In this document: in pieces, positions 24,386-34,216 of the stretch
Layout of the letters: every line of letters begins with the position of its first letter
Position numbering within the stretch: the first letter of the stretch is position 1
Origin: an uncultured Lachnospiraceae bacterium
GTDB lineage: Bacteria > Bacillota > Clostridia > Lachnospirales > Lachnospiraceae
Direction of reading: 5' to 3'
Assembly (NCBI GenBank): GCA_910578715.1
Contig: CAJTRL010000009.1
Coordinates: 13,390-77,389, forward strand
DNA: 64,000 nucleotides
The notes under the pieces: model-generated
What the model saw: only the letters and a program-made list of their open reading frames with translations
The model's database searches: none
What the model was told of the DNA's origin: nothing
Made by a program: the position numbers and the translations under genes

Positions 24386-25702
24386 ATGCTTTTTGATAAA
24401 AAAACAGAAGAAAAAGTGCATAAAGGCAGTATTTTGGCGGGATATGACCTGGGGGATGATTTTTCCCAGATAAGCTACTGTGTTTACGGGGAAAATGCGG
24501 TGGAGAGCGTGGCGACCGTTGCGGGAACGAAACAGTATAATATTCCCACTGTGTTATGTAAACGAAAAGGGGTGAATCAGTGGCTTTACGGAAAAGAGGC
24601 CCTCAGGTACAATCAGGAAGAGGGCGGCTTTCTCGTGACCAATCTGACAGAGCTGGCACGGAAAGGCGGGATGATAACCATCGAAGAAGAGACCTTTGAC
24701 TGTGTCGCACTGCTTACGCTGTTTGTGAAAAGAAGTCTCGCCTTGCTGAACTTTCTGGTTAAGGCGGAAAATATCGGGGCAATCATGTTCACCGTGGACA
24801 ACCTGGACGGCCGGATGGTGGATGTGCTGGCAAAGGCGGCGGTGAACTTGAACCTGAAAACGTCACAGATTTATTTTCAGAGCCATGTGGAGAGTTTTTA
24901 CCATTTTGTACTGCACCAGCCGGAAGAATTATGGAACTATCAGGTGCTTGCCTGTGAGCATAACCGCTCCAGACTGAAAATTTATCGTTTTGAGCGCAAC
25001 AAAAAAACGACGCCGATGGTCGTCCTGATTGAAGAGCAGACCTGTTCTTCCATCATCCTTCCGGAGGAACAGGAGGATGAGGAAATCAAGGCGGACAGCT
25101 ATCGGCTGGCGGACGAAAAGCTCCTGGGAATTTTACAGGAACAGTGCGCCGACAGAATCGTTTCGGCGGTCTATCTGCTCGGTGACGGTTTCAGGGAGGA
25201 ATGGGCGAAAGAATCGCTGCGCTTTCTGTGCCGGAACCGCAGAGTTTTTCAGGGAAACAATCTTTTCTGCAAAGGCGCCTGTTTCGGGCTTCTGGAAAAG
25301 CTCGAACCGAGCCAGGCCGGAAAAGAGCATATTTTCCTGGGAGCGGATAAATTGAAGGCCAATATCGGCATGAACGTGTTAAAGCGGGGAAAAGAATCTT
25401 ACTATGCCTTGTTAGACGCGGGCGAAAACTGGTATGAAGTGTACAAAGAATGTGAAATCCTTCTGCCGGGAGAGGAAAATGTCCTTTCCTTTCTCGTAAC
25501 GCCGCTGACGGGAAAACGCGCCCAGCTGCGGGAATTTATTCTGGAGGATGCCCCGGTCAGAACGGGGGCGTTTGGCAGATACGCCGTTAAAATACGGATG
25601 ACTTCCGCGGAATGCGTCGAAGCGCAGATAACGGATATGGGCTTCGGGGAACTGTTTCCGGCGGGTGGCAAAGTCTGGATAAAACAGTTTGCAGTCACAT
25701 AG
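24386..25702 (+). CDS. DUF5716-family protein with an Hsp70/actin-like ATPase fold
   Basis: A 438-residue protein. The N-terminus AGYDLGDDFSQISYCVYG resembles the phosphate-1 loop of Hsp70-like ATPases (GIDLGTTNS type). Later YLLGDGFREEW and KGACFGLLEK sit where the phosphate-2/adenosine motifs would be. The last 120 residues look like a beta-sandwich, comparable in place to an Hsp70 substrate domain. I start it at ATG 24386 because AGGTG lies six bases upstream; GTG 24368 is also in frame. It lies 71 bases after the DUF5717 gene. A chaperone-like or signalling ATPase is inferred, not proven. Confidence 0.7.
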   Translation: MLFDKKTEEKVHKGSILAGYDLGDDFSQISYCVYGENAVESVATVAGTKQYNIPTVLCKRKGVNQWLYGKEALRYNQEEGGFLVTNLTELARKGGMITIEEETFDCVALLTLFVKRSLALLNFLVKAENIGAIMFTVDNLDGRMVDVLAKAAVNLNLKTSQIYFQSHVESFYHFVLHQPEELWNYQVLACEHNRSRLKIYRFERNKKTTPMVVLIEEQTCSSIILPEEQEDEEIKADSYRLADEKLLGILQEQCADRIVSAVYLLGDGFREEWAKESLRFLCRNRRVFQGNNLFCKGACFGLLEKLEPSQAGKEHIFLGADKLKANIGMNVLKRGKESYYALLDAGENWYEVYKECEILLPGEENVLSFLVTPLTGKRAQLREFILEDAPVRTGAFGRYAVKIRMTSAECVEAQITDMGFGELFPAGGKVWIKQFAVT

Positions 25703-25768
25703 AAGAAGGCAGATAAAGGAAACGCATGGCCGGACAGAGCAGCTATGTGACAGAAAGGCGGGCAGCAT

Positions 25769-26617
25769 ATGAGCCGCATCATATTGGGAACCGGGAAATG
25801 CGCGGAAGTTCCATATTTTTTTGAAAAAACTTATGTAAACCTATATTCGCTGGAAGAGCTGTGCTACTGCCTTGTGGAAAATGTGGAGCTGATTGACCAG
25901 GAAATCGTAAGCGATAAACTGGCGCGCTGGCTGGATGAGCAGTGCGGCCTTCCGACGCTGGCCCATGCGCTCTATGCGCTGATAAACCAGAGAGGCTCGG
26001 CCAGCGCTTTTGCGGGAATGATACTGGAGTATGCGGGCCTTTATCCGAAAGAGATGATTTCCCATGTGGAAACGGTGATTCGCAACAGCGCGGGATTAAA
26101 TCCCTTCGAGCGGCTGAAAACAAAAGCGGACTATATGCTGCAGAACGGCCGTTATATGCTGGCCTTAAACCGCTATAACGAGCTGCTTTCCAGACTGCCC
26201 GGCGGGGAGCGGGAGCTGCGGGGAAAAGTGCTGCACAACAGGGGCGTCGTCAATGCGAGACTGTTTTTGTTTGAGCGTGCCCAGGAAGATTTTTTCTCGG
26301 CCTATCAGCAAAACGGCGGCATAGAAAGCCTGAAACTGTTTTTGACGGCGCACAGAATGCTGGATAAGGAAGAAGATTATGTTGCTTTTCTGGCCGGGCA
26401 CCCGGAATGGCATGATGTGTCGCTTAAAGTAGAACGGATGGTGGAGCAGACTGCGGGCGAATACGAGATGACCGACGAGAACAGAATGCTGTTTACGCTG
26501 CGCGTATGCAAAGAAGACGGCGGAAGTACCGTTGGAAACGCGGCGCCATACTATGAAGAAATAGAGAAGCTGACGAGCGCGCTCAAAGATGAGTACAGAG
26601 AATGCATGAAGGGTTGA
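25769..26617 (+). CDS. Helical TPR-like protein of the DUF5716/5717 cluster
   Basis: A 282-residue soluble protein I do not recognise beyond its context. It is almost all helical. The middle (ERLKTKADYMLQNGRYMLAL, then NRYNELLSRLP and VLHNRGVVNARLFLFERAQEDFFSAY) has the spacing of two or three TPR hairpins. The N-terminal segment (YVNLYSLEELCYCLVENVELID) recurs in homologs next to DUF5716 genes as I remember them. AAAGGCGGG precedes ATG 25769. Eight bases separate it from the next gene, so they are probably co-transcribed. Likely a protein-protein adaptor within the cluster. Confidence 0.6.
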   Translation: MSRIILGTGKCAEVPYFFEKTYVNLYSLEELCYCLVENVELIDQEIVSDKLARWLDEQCGLPTLAHALYALINQRGSASAFAGMILEYAGLYPKEMISHVETVIRNSAGLNPFERLKTKADYMLQNGRYMLALNRYNELLSRLPGGERELRGKVLHNRGVVNARLFLFERAQEDFFSAYQQNGGIESLKLFLTAHRMLDKEEDYVAFLAGHPEWHDVSLKVERMVEQTAGEYEMTDENRMLFTLRVCKEDGGSTVGNAAPYYEEIEKLTSALKDEYRECMKG

Positions 26618-26624
26618 AAGATAG

Positions 26625-27803
26625 ATGAATATTTTTAAGAAGCTATTCGGAAAATGGAAAAAGAAACCGGAAGAAATCGATTTTGAAGAGAACTGGGAAG
26701 AACAGGAAGAGGAAGAACGGCTGGATTTTCACAGCCGGGAAGTGCGGGAGGCCTATGTCTATAACTGTCTGGAAAAGATGAAAGACGCCGCGAAAGAGCT
26801 GGAAAATCTGAATTTCGAGTACGATACGGTGACTTCCTATCTGAAAGACATGGAGGAAATAGAGGCAATTCCGGAAGAAGAAGCGGAAGAACTGAAAAGC
26901 TGTGCCAAAAGGGTAGAACTTCTGCAGAGCAGCCGGGACGACTATATGGGAAGGAAACGCCGGATGAGCGATTCCAGATACCAGCAGATTGAGCGGATGT
27001 TGGATGAAATCGAAGAGGGCTGCAGCAGACTGAAAGAGGCGGAAGGGTATCAGGACCTGATAAAGAAGGATTTAAGCCGTCTGGAAGGGGAAAAACACGC
27101 CTATTATTACCGTAAAAACGAACTGACCAGCGCCATCGCCGATACGAGGGGCATGGCGGTTATCTGCGTGACAGCCCTCGGCCTGTGCCTTGCGCTGCTG
27201 CTCGGCCTTCATTTTTTCCTGGAAATGGAAACCCAGGCCGGTTATCTGATTACGGCGGGCGTCGCGGCTTTGGCGATTACGCTCATTTATGTGAAGCATA
27301 CGGAGGCGAAACGGGAATTACAGCGTGTTGAGCTGAGCATCAATAAAATTATTCTGCTGCAGAACCGCGTCAAAATCCGTTATGTCAATAACACGAATCT
27401 GCTGGATTATCTTTACCTGAAATATGACGTAACCAGCGCGGAAGAGCTGGAAAAAGCATGGAACCTTTATTTTCAGGAAAAAGAAGAACGGGAGAAGTGC
27501 AGAAGGGCGGAGCTGGATTTGGATTATACGCAGCAGGAGCTGTTAAAAATCCTCAGAAGATACCAGATTAAAGACCCGGCAGTCTGGCTCCACCAGACGG
27601 AAGCGATTCTCGACCATAAGGAAATGGTGGAAATCCGGCACGGACTGATTATCAGAAGGCAGTCGCTCAGGCGGAGAATGGACTATAACAAAGATATGGT
27701 GGCGGGCGGCGCCCAGAAAGAAATCAAAGAACTCGTGAACCGTTATCCGCAGTACGGGAAGGAAATACTCGAAACGGTTGAAAAGTATGAGAAAAGTATG
27801 TAA
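26625..27803 (+). CDS. Coiled-coil protein with central membrane hairpin
   Basis: A 392-residue protein with long charged coiled coils on both sides of two adjacent membrane helices (VICVTALGLCLALLLGLHFF and GYLITAGVAALAITLIYV, about residues 185-225). Both long arms would therefore lie on the cytoplasmic side. The N-terminus is very acidic (FEENWEEQEEEERLDF). It is the last gene of the four-gene DUF5717/DUF5716 cluster and could anchor the cluster's other products to the membrane. No family name is assigned. Confidence 0.6.
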   Translation: MNIFKKLFGKWKKKPEEIDFEENWEEQEEEERLDFHSREVREAYVYNCLEKMKDAAKELENLNFEYDTVTSYLKDMEEIEAIPEEEAEELKSCAKRVELLQSSRDDYMGRKRRMSDSRYQQIERMLDEIEEGCSRLKEAEGYQDLIKKDLSRLEGEKHAYYYRKNELTSAIADTRGMAVICVTALGLCLALLLGLHFFLEMETQAGYLITAGVAALAITLIYVKHTEAKRELQRVELSINKIILLQNRVKIRYVNNTNLLDYLYLKYDVTSAEELEKAWNLYFQEKEEREKCRRAELDLDYTQQELLKILRRYQIKDPAVWLHQTEAILDHKEMVEIRHGLIIRRQSLRRRMDYNKDMVAGGAQKEIKELVNRYPQYGKEILETVEKYEKSM

Positions 27804-27874
27804 AATATTCTGAGAAGAAGTTCTAAAGACGTTTCATCATAGGATGATTATAAATATTAAAGGAGGAGCACATT

Positions 27875-28579
27875 ATGCAGAAATTGGAACAGCTTTATGA
27901 AGGAAAGGCAAAGAAAGTATTTAAGACCGACAATCCGGACGTGCTGATTGTGGATTACAAGGATGACGCGACGGCTTTTAACGGGGAGAAGAAGGGAACG
28001 ATTGTCGGAAAAGGCGTTATTAATAACAAAATGACGAATCATGTATTCAAACTTCTGGAAAAAGAAGGTGTTCCGACGCATTTTGTCGAAGAGCTGAGCG
28101 ACCGCGAGACGGCGGTTAAAAAAGTGGAAATTGTACCGCTCGAAGTGATTATCCGTAACGTGGCGGCCGGAAGTTTTTCCAAGAGGCTCGGCGTCGAAGA
28201 GGGAACCCCTTTTGAAGAGCCGACCATCGAGTTCAGCTATAAAAACGACGAACTCGGCGACCCGCTTATCAATAGCTATTTTGCGGTAGCGATGAAACTC
28301 GCTACATGGGAAGAAATCGAAACGATTAAAAAATATGCTTTTAAAGTAAACGAAGTGCTGAAAAATTACTTCTTACAGGCGGATATCAGACTGATTGACT
28401 TTAAAATCGAGTTCGGCCGTTATCACGGACAGATTATCCTCGCCGATGAGACGAGCCCTGACACATGCAGACTGTGGGATGTCCATACCAATGAAAAACT
28501 GGACAAAGACCGTTTCCGCAGAGACCTGGGCAACGTGGAAGAAGCGTATAACGAAGTGTTTAAGAGGCTTGGACTGTAA
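27875..28579 (+). CDS. purC: SAICAR synthase (phosphoribosylaminoimidazole-succinocarboxamide synthase)
   Basis: Joins CAIR and aspartate with ATP to give SAICAR in de novo purine synthesis. The 234-residue length and motifs match bacterial PurC: the start LYEGKAKKVF, the SFSKRLGVEEG loop, the EFSYKNDELGDPLIN segment and the late DKDRFRRDLG. An AAAGGAGGAG site precedes ATG 27875. purF follows after 36 bases, so the two form an operon. No purine riboswitch was recognised in the 71-base gap upstream. Confidence 0.96.
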   Translation: MQKLEQLYEGKAKKVFKTDNPDVLIVDYKDDATAFNGEKKGTIVGKGVINNKMTNHVFKLLEKEGVPTHFVEELSDRETAVKKVEIVPLEVIIRNVAAGSFSKRLGVEEGTPFEEPTIEFSYKNDELGDPLINSYFAVAMKLATWEEIETIKKYAFKVNEVLKNYFLQADIRLIDFKIEFGRYHGQIILADETSPDTCRLWDVHTNEKLDKDRFRRDLGNVEEAYNEVFKRLGL

Positions 28580-28615
28580 AATAGAGTGAAAGGGTACGGT
28601 TATTAACAAAATCAT

Positions 28616-30052
28616 ATGGAAAATCAGATAAACAAAACAGACAGACTAAGGGAAGAATGTGGTGTTTTTGGTATCTATGATTTTGACGGAAACGATGTAG
28701 CTTCCAGCATTTACTACGGGCTTTTTGCACTGCAGCACAGAGGACAGGAGAGCTGCGGCATCGCGGTCAGTGACACGAAAGGGCCGAAGGGCAGAGTGCG
28801 CAGCGTCAAGGAAATGGGTCTTCTGAACGAGGCGTTTATGAAAGAAGATTTAGAGAAGCTGGAAGGCGATATCGGCGTGGGACATGTCAGATATTCGACG
28901 GCGGGCAGCAGCACGAGAGAGAACGCGCAGCCCCTTGTCCTCAATTATGTAAAAGGAACGCTGGCTCTGGCGCACAACGGAAATTTAATCAATACGCCGG
29001 GGCTGCGTCATGAGCTGGAATATTCCGGCGCGATTTTTCAGACGACAATCGATTCGGAAGTCATCGCTTATCATATTGCAAGGGAACGCTTAAACTGCGG
29101 TACTGTGGAAGAGGCCGTAGGGCGCGCCATGCAGAAAATTAAGGGAGCTTATTCCCTCGTCATCATGTCGCCCCGGAAACTGATTGGCGCAAGAGACCCG
29201 TACGGGTTTAAGCCGCTTTGTATCGGTAGGCGGGATAACGCCTTTATTCTGGCGTCGGAGACCTGTGCGCTCGATACGATTGGGGCAGAATTTGTAAGAG
29301 ACGTGGAGCCGGGAGAGATTGTTACCATTTCGCCGGAAAAGGGAATCATATCGGATAAAAGACTCTGTCTTGCCAAAGAAAAACAGGCGAGATGCGTCTT
29401 TGAATATATCTATTTTGCGAGGCCGGACAGCCATTTTGACGGCGTGAGCGTATACGAATCCCGGATTCTTGCGGGAAAATATCTTGCGATGGATTCGCCT
29501 GTGGAGGCAGATTTGGTCGTTGGCGTGCCGGAATCGGGAAACTGTGCGGCTCTCGGTTATGCCATGCAGTCCGGGATTCCCTATGGGCAGGCTTTTGTCA
29601 AAAATGCCTATGTGGGACGGACATTTATCAAACCGAAACAGAAGAACCGGGAAAGCAGCGTCCGGGTAAAACTGAACGCCATCCGGGAAGCCGTAAAAGG
29701 GAAGCGCATTGTCATGATAGACGATTCCATCGTCCGGGGAACGACTTCCGACAGAATTGTCAGAATGCTCCGGGAGGCGGGAGCGGCAGAAGTACATATG
29801 AGAGTGAGCTCGCCCCCGTTCTTATGGCCCTGTTATTTCGGAACCGATGTTCCGGCAAGGGATTTGCTCATCGCTTATGGGCGTTCCGTAGAAGAGGTAC
29901 GGGAAATCATTGGGGCGGACACGCTGGCTTATCTGAAAATGGAGCGGCTGGACGAAATCGCGGGACATCTTGGCATCTGCAAAGGCTGTTTTACCGGAAA
30001 TTATCCGATAGAGCCGCCGAAAGAAGATATCCGGGGAGAGTTTGAAGCATAA
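28616..30052 (+). CDS. purF: Amidophosphoribosyltransferase, glutamine-dependent
   Basis: First committed step of purine synthesis: glutamine and PRPP give phosphoribosylamine. After a propeptide of about 14 residues comes the catalytic cysteine (EECGVFGIYDF), freed by self-cleavage as in B. subtilis. The glutaminase domain has HRGQESCGIA and YSTAGSS. The PRPP loop is VMIDDSIVRGTTS. Cysteines in ARCVFEYIYF, WPCYFG and CKGCF match the iron-sulfur ligands of the B. subtilis-type enzyme. At 478 residues it is complete. A second PurF-like gene at 44647-46053 lacks the cysteine. Confidence 0.96.
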   Translation: MENQINKTDRLREECGVFGIYDFDGNDVASSIYYGLFALQHRGQESCGIAVSDTKGPKGRVRSVKEMGLLNEAFMKEDLEKLEGDIGVGHVRYSTAGSSTRENAQPLVLNYVKGTLALAHNGNLINTPGLRHELEYSGAIFQTTIDSEVIAYHIARERLNCGTVEEAVGRAMQKIKGAYSLVIMSPRKLIGARDPYGFKPLCIGRRDNAFILASETCALDTIGAEFVRDVEPGEIVTISPEKGIISDKRLCLAKEKQARCVFEYIYFARPDSHFDGVSVYESRILAGKYLAMDSPVEADLVVGVPESGNCAALGYAMQSGIPYGQAFVKNAYVGRTFIKPKQKNRESSVRVKLNAIREAVKGKRIVMIDDSIVRGTTSDRIVRMLREAGAAEVHMRVSSPPFLWPCYFGTDVPARDLLIAYGRSVEEVREIIGADTLAYLKMERLDEIAGHLGICKGCFTGNYPIEPPKEDIRGEFEA

Positions 30053-30214
30053 AGGCTGTGATTAAGCGAAAAAGTGTAGTTGAAGAAACGCTTTGCAGTT
30101 AAAACTGAATTGCAACAAAAATATGAAATATAAAAAATTGCGTGTTGCGGACTATGTTTGTATGCAAATTTGCGGCCGAAGTTCGCAAGTTATGAGAAAG
30201 GTATGGTTCTGAAT

Positions 30215-31666
30215 ATGGAAACAGACAGATATGTAAGCCCGCTGTCGGAGCGGTATGCCAGCAAAGAAATGCAGTATATCTTTTCGCCGGACATGAAATT
30301 CCGGACATGGCGGAAATTGTGGATAGCGTTAGCGGAAACGGAAATGGAACTTGGACTTTGCAGAGACGGAAAGCCCGTTATTACGAAGGAGCAGATAGAC
30401 GAGCTGAAAGCCCACGCGGAAGATATCAATTACGACGTTGCGAAAGCGCGGGAAAAAGAAGTGCGCCATGACGTTATGAGCCATGTGTATGCTTACGGCC
30501 AGCAATGCCCGAAGGCCGCGGGAATCATCCATCTCGGCGCGACGTCCTGTTATGTGGGCGACAATACCGATATTATCGTGATGACACAGGCGCTTAAGCT
30601 GGTGAAAAAGAAACTGGTCAACGTTATTGCGAAGCTGGCGGAGTTCGCAGATAATTACAAAGCGCTTCCGACCCTCGCTTTTACCCATTTCCAGCCGGCG
30701 CAGCCGACGACCGTCGGAAAAAGGGCGACCCTGTGGGCACAGGAATTTTGTCTGGATTTGGAAGACCTTAATTTTGTGCTTTCAACCATGAAGCTGCTCG
30801 GCTCCAAAGGAACCACCGGGACACAGGCTTCCTTCCTGGAGCTGTTCGACGGAGACCAGGAAACCATCGATAAAATCGACCCGATGATTGCGAAGAAAAT
30901 GGGCTTTGAAAAATGCTATCCCGTGTCCGGGCAGACCTATTCCCGGAAAGTGGATACGAGAGTGTGCAATGTGCTGGCTGGCATCGCGGCGTCGGCCCAT
31001 AAGATGTCCAACGATATCCGGCTATTACAGCACCTGAAAGAAGTGGAAGAGCCCTTCGAGAAGAGCCAGATAGGCTCTTCCGCAATGGCGTATAAAAGGA
31101 ACCCGATGCGGAGCGAGCGAATCGCTTCCCTTTCCAGATTTGTTATGGTAGATGCGCTGAATCCGGCCATCACCTCCGCGACCCAGTGGTTCGAGCGGAC
31201 GCTGGATGATTCGGCGAACAAACGCCTTTCCATCCCGGAGGCTTTTCTGGCGGTGGATGGTATTCTTGACCTGTGCCTGAATGTGGTGGACGGCCTTGTG
31301 GTATACGATAAAGTCATCGAAAAACGCCTGATGAGCGAACTTCCTTTCATGGCAACGGAAAATATTATGATGGATGCCGTGAAAATGGGCGGCAACCGTC
31401 AGGAACTGCACGAGAAGATTCGGGAGCTTTCCATGCAGGCTGGCGCCAGAGTAAAAAAAGAAGGCAAAGACAACAATCTGCTGGAACTGATTGCCGAAGA
31501 TGCGGCCTTCCATACAAGCCTTGAAAAGCTGCAGGAAACGATGGAACCGGCCCGTTATGTGGGACGCGCGCCCCTTCAGGTGGAAAAATTCCTGGAAGAA
31601 GTCGTTCGGCCGATTCTTACCGAGAACCGGGAACTGCTTGGGGTAGAGGCGGAAATTACGGTGTAG
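30215..31666 (+). CDS. purB: Adenylosuccinate lyase
   Basis: Cleaves fumarate from SAICAR and from adenylosuccinate, two steps of purine synthesis. The product of 483 residues shows LGATSCYVGDNTD, TLAFTHFQPAQPTT and the signature GSSAMAYKRNPMRSER with the catalytic loop serine. This is the longer form of PurB. I start it at ATG 30215 (METDRYVSPLSERY) as in homologs; ATG 30203 is alternative. It is separated from purF by 162 bases in which I see no clear terminator or promoter. A hairpin terminator follows. Confidence 0.95.
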   Translation: METDRYVSPLSERYASKEMQYIFSPDMKFRTWRKLWIALAETEMELGLCRDGKPVITKEQIDELKAHAEDINYDVAKAREKEVRHDVMSHVYAYGQQCPKAAGIIHLGATSCYVGDNTDIIVMTQALKLVKKKLVNVIAKLAEFADNYKALPTLAFTHFQPAQPTTVGKRATLWAQEFCLDLEDLNFVLSTMKLLGSKGTTGTQASFLELFDGDQETIDKIDPMIAKKMGFEKCYPVSGQTYSRKVDTRVCNVLAGIAASAHKMSNDIRLLQHLKEVEEPFEKSQIGSSAMAYKRNPMRSERIASLSRFVMVDALNPAITSATQWFERTLDDSANKRLSIPEAFLAVDGILDLCLNVVDGLVVYDKVIEKRLMSELPFMATENIMMDAVKMGGNRQELHEKIRELSMQAGARVKKEGKDNNLLELIAEDAAFHTSLEKLQETMEPARYVGRAPLQVEKFLEEVVRPILTENRELLGVEAEITV

Positions 31667-31694
31667 GGCCGGAAGATTATAAAACGTTAAAAGG

Positions 31695-31728
31695 TACCGG
31701 ATTGTGAACGACAGTTCTCAATCCGGTA
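31695..31728 (+). terminator. Hairpin terminator after purB
   Basis: A perfect 10-bp stem TACCGGATTG/CAATCCGGTA with further AAC/GTT pairing in the loop. Only two T residues follow, so efficiency is uncertain. The rest of the 388-base gap before purA is AT-rich and holds the purA promoter. Confidence 0.6.
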
Positions 31729-31956
31729 TTACACTTCCGCGCAGATTTGCGTTCTTCACGTCCGGTCATTTTTAGGGAGCTCCTTGTTTGGTATATTGTT
31801 AAATAATAAATACAATAAAACAGGCTTTCTGTCAAGTCAGCCTGAATAGACCAGATTACCTTGTAATAGCTAACAGCATTTCAGGCTTTGCTTTAGTGAG
31901 AATAATGTATCCATAATATATAAGCAATAATTATATATACCATAAAAAATATTGAT

Positions 31957-31985
31957 TTTACTTATGATTAAAAATGAAATATAAT
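31957..31985 (+). promoter_or_regulatory. Probable sigma-A promoter of purA
   Basis: TTTACT (31957-31962), 17-base spacer, TATAAT (31980-31985), about 70 bases before the purA start in an AT-rich region. Confidence 0.55.
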
Positions 31986-32054
31986 CATAAAGTAAGAAAC
32001 AGAGAACTATCGTAAACGATATTGAAATTTTCACGAAAACATGGAGGAATGATT

Positions 32055-33347
32055 ATGGTTAAGGCAATCGTGGGCGCTAACTGGGGCGACGAAGGAAAAG
32101 GAAAAATTACGGATATGATGGCGGCAAAAGCCGATATCGTCATCCGCTTTCAGGGAGGCGCCAACGCGGGCCATACAATTGTAAATAATTATGGAAAATT
32201 TGCGCTGCATACACTGCCGTCGGGCGTTTTTTACAGCCATGTGACGAGCGTTATCGGAAACGGCGTTGCGCTGAATATTCCAATTCTTTTCGGTGAAATC
32301 AAATCCATTACGGACAGGAATGTGCCGATGCCTAAAATTCTGGTTTCCGACCGGTGCCAGATTGTGATGCCGTATCATATTCTGTTCGACCAGTATGAGG
32401 AAGAAAGGCTTGGCGGAAAATCTTTTGGCTCCACGAAATCGGGAATCGCGCCTTTTTACTCCGATAAATATGCGAAAATCGGTTTTCAGGTGAGTGAGCT
32501 TTTTGACGAAGAACTGCTTGTGGAAAAAGTGGAAAGAGTCTGTGAGACGAAGAACGTCATCCTGGAACACTTGTATCATAAACCGGTGATTCAGCCGTCG
32601 GAGCTTCTGGAGACGCTTCACCAGTACAGAGATATGATAGCGCCCTACGTCTGTGATGTGTCCGCGTATCTGGACCGGGCGTTAAGGGAAAATAAGACGA
32701 TATTGCTGGAAGGCCAGCTTGGCACGCTGAAAGACCCGGACCACGGCATTTATCCGATGGTGACGTCGTCTTCCACATTAGCGGCATACGGTGCCATTGG
32801 TGCGGGGCTTCCGCCTTATGAAATCAAACAGATTGTGACCGTCTGCAAAGCCTATTCTTCCGCAGTCGGCGCAGGGGCGTTTGTCTCCGAAATTTTCGGT
32901 GAGGAAGCGGAAGAACTGAGAAGGCGCGGCGGTGACGGAGGAGAATATGGGGCGACAACAGGCCGTCCGCGCCGTATGGGATGGTTTGACTGTGTGGCAT
33001 CCAAATATGGCTGCCGCTTACAGGGCGCAACCGATGTGGCTTTCACCGTTCTGGATGTGCTCGGCTATCTGGATGAGATTCCCGTCTGCGTCGGCTATGA
33101 AATCGACGGCGAAATGACGACGGACTTTCCGGTTACGGCGAAACTTGAAAAGGCAAAGCCCGTCCTGAAAAAGCTGCCGGGCTGGAAATGTGAGATACGC
33201 GGTATAAAGAATTATGCGGAATTGCCGGAGAACTGCCGGAACTATATAGAATTTATCGAAAAACAAATCGGTTATCCGATTACAATGGTCTCAAACGGGC
33301 CGGGAAGAGAAGATATTATTTACCGGGAAAGTCCGATTGGCCGGTAA
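32055..33347 (+). CDS. purA: Adenylosuccinate synthetase
   Basis: Forms adenylosuccinate from IMP and aspartate with GTP. The 430-residue product opens with VGANWGDEGKGKITD, the GTP-binding P-loop of the family, and has the GGANAGHTIV IMP site and the TTGRPRRMGWFD segment. ATG 32055 follows GGAGGAATG at proper distance; an in-frame ATG at 32022 is upstream of that site. With purB before it, the last AMP-branch steps are adjacent. Its 3' end overlaps the convergent PBECR4-like gene by 32 bases. Confidence 0.96.
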   Translation: MVKAIVGANWGDEGKGKITDMMAAKADIVIRFQGGANAGHTIVNNYGKFALHTLPSGVFYSHVTSVIGNGVALNIPILFGEIKSITDRNVPMPKILVSDRCQIVMPYHILFDQYEEERLGGKSFGSTKSGIAPFYSDKYAKIGFQVSELFDEELLVEKVERVCETKNVILEHLYHKPVIQPSELLETLHQYRDMIAPYVCDVSAYLDRALRENKTILLEGQLGTLKDPDHGIYPMVTSSSTLAAYGAIGAGLPPYEIKQIVTVCKAYSSAVGAGAFVSEIFGEEAEELRRRGGDGGEYGATTGRPRRMGWFDCVASKYGCRLQGATDVAFTVLDVLGYLDEIPVCVGYEIDGEMTTDFPVTAKLEKAKPVLKKLPGWKCEIRGIKNYAELPENCRNYIEFIEKQIGYPITMVSNGPGREDIIYRESPIGR

Positions 33348-34092
33348 GGAAAGAGGGTGGAAAGCGCAGGCGTTGGTCTGCGCTTTTTATACTATGGTGT
33401 GTATGCGGCGGAATGGTCAGTTTGTCATATAGTAAGCAAACTGTTCCGGTTTCGATATGTACTTTTTCTTTTCTTAAAATTGTCCGGGGACGCTGATTTG
33501 TCTCATAATTACGAATTTCTTTTATGAACGCTGAGTAACAAAGGTAATTGCAATTTTGGGTTTCATCTGCGGGAACATGGAGGATAAAAATGAAACTGTT
33601 AAAGTCCCGGTGACTGGAAATCAGATAGTCGGCTTTCATGGTAGTTGAGAACGGATACAAGTGGGGTATAAATGAAAAAAGGGTGAAGTCTGTCTCAAGA
33701 ATATCTTTTAGATGAATGAGGGCGGTGAGACGGGGTTTTACAGATTGATTGAATTGACATCCTTTTTGGATTTGACTATATGTGATTTTACCATTTATAA
33801 TCTGGTCTATTATCTTTGAGGGATTATATTTGGGAAATGATATATCCTTTAAGTATTGAAAACCGGCAAGATGAGAGAAATCTTTATTAGAAAAGGTCAG
33901 GTAGAGTGTATGTAGTTGTTTGCGATAGCCGTATGTAATCGCATATTGATATTTTGTCAATTCTTTCCAGACAATTGCTGCCTGATAAAGAATATCATTT
34001 TTTTGCTCGTACAGAAAAGTATTCTCCTTTTGTAAAAATAGAGAGCCATGCCTGAAGCAAAGCTCTCTTTTAAGCGTTTTTGTTCGACTCAT
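33316..34092 (-). CDS. PBECR4-like nuclease-fold protein
   Basis: A 258-residue soluble protein resembling the PBECR4 domain group, a phage-associated branch of the barnase/EndoU/colicin E5/RelE nuclease superfamily. Features are an N-terminal helical region, the strand YAITYGYRKQLHTLYLTF, the conserved HLAGFQYLKD and KPRLTALIHLKDIL. Nuclease activity is inferred. The coding sequence is clearly more AT-rich than its neighbours, which suggests transfer. The last codons run through the purA terminator hairpin and into the 3' end of purA, so the C-terminal 25 or so residues probably came from the insertion site. It has its own strong promoter. Confidence 0.65.
   Translation of the reverse strand: MSRTKTLKRELCFRHGSLFLQKENTFLYEQKNDILYQAAIVWKELTKYQYAITYGYRKQLHTLYLTFSNKDFSHLAGFQYLKDISFPKYNPSKIIDQIINGKITYSQIQKGCQFNQSVKPRLTALIHLKDILETDFTLFSFIPHLYPFSTTMKADYLISSHRDFNSFIFILHVPADETQNCNYLCYSAFIKEIRNYETNQRPRTILRKEKVHIETGTVCLLYDKLTIPPHTHHSIKSADQRLRFPPSFLTGQSDFPGK
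33361..33388 (+). terminator. purA terminator, inside the 3' end of the PBECR4-like gene
   Basis: AAAGCGCAG and CTGCGCTTT pair around an eight-base loop, followed by TT and AT. Confidence 0.8.
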
Positions 34093-34216
34093 AGGAATCT
34101 ATTCGGTTTGTGGTATACGCATAACCCACAGGCTGGCTCCATAACTGGCGGCATACCGAAACAGTCAGTTATTTCAACACCGCGATAGCTGGTCATTGCC
34201 GCTATCTTCTGTTAGT

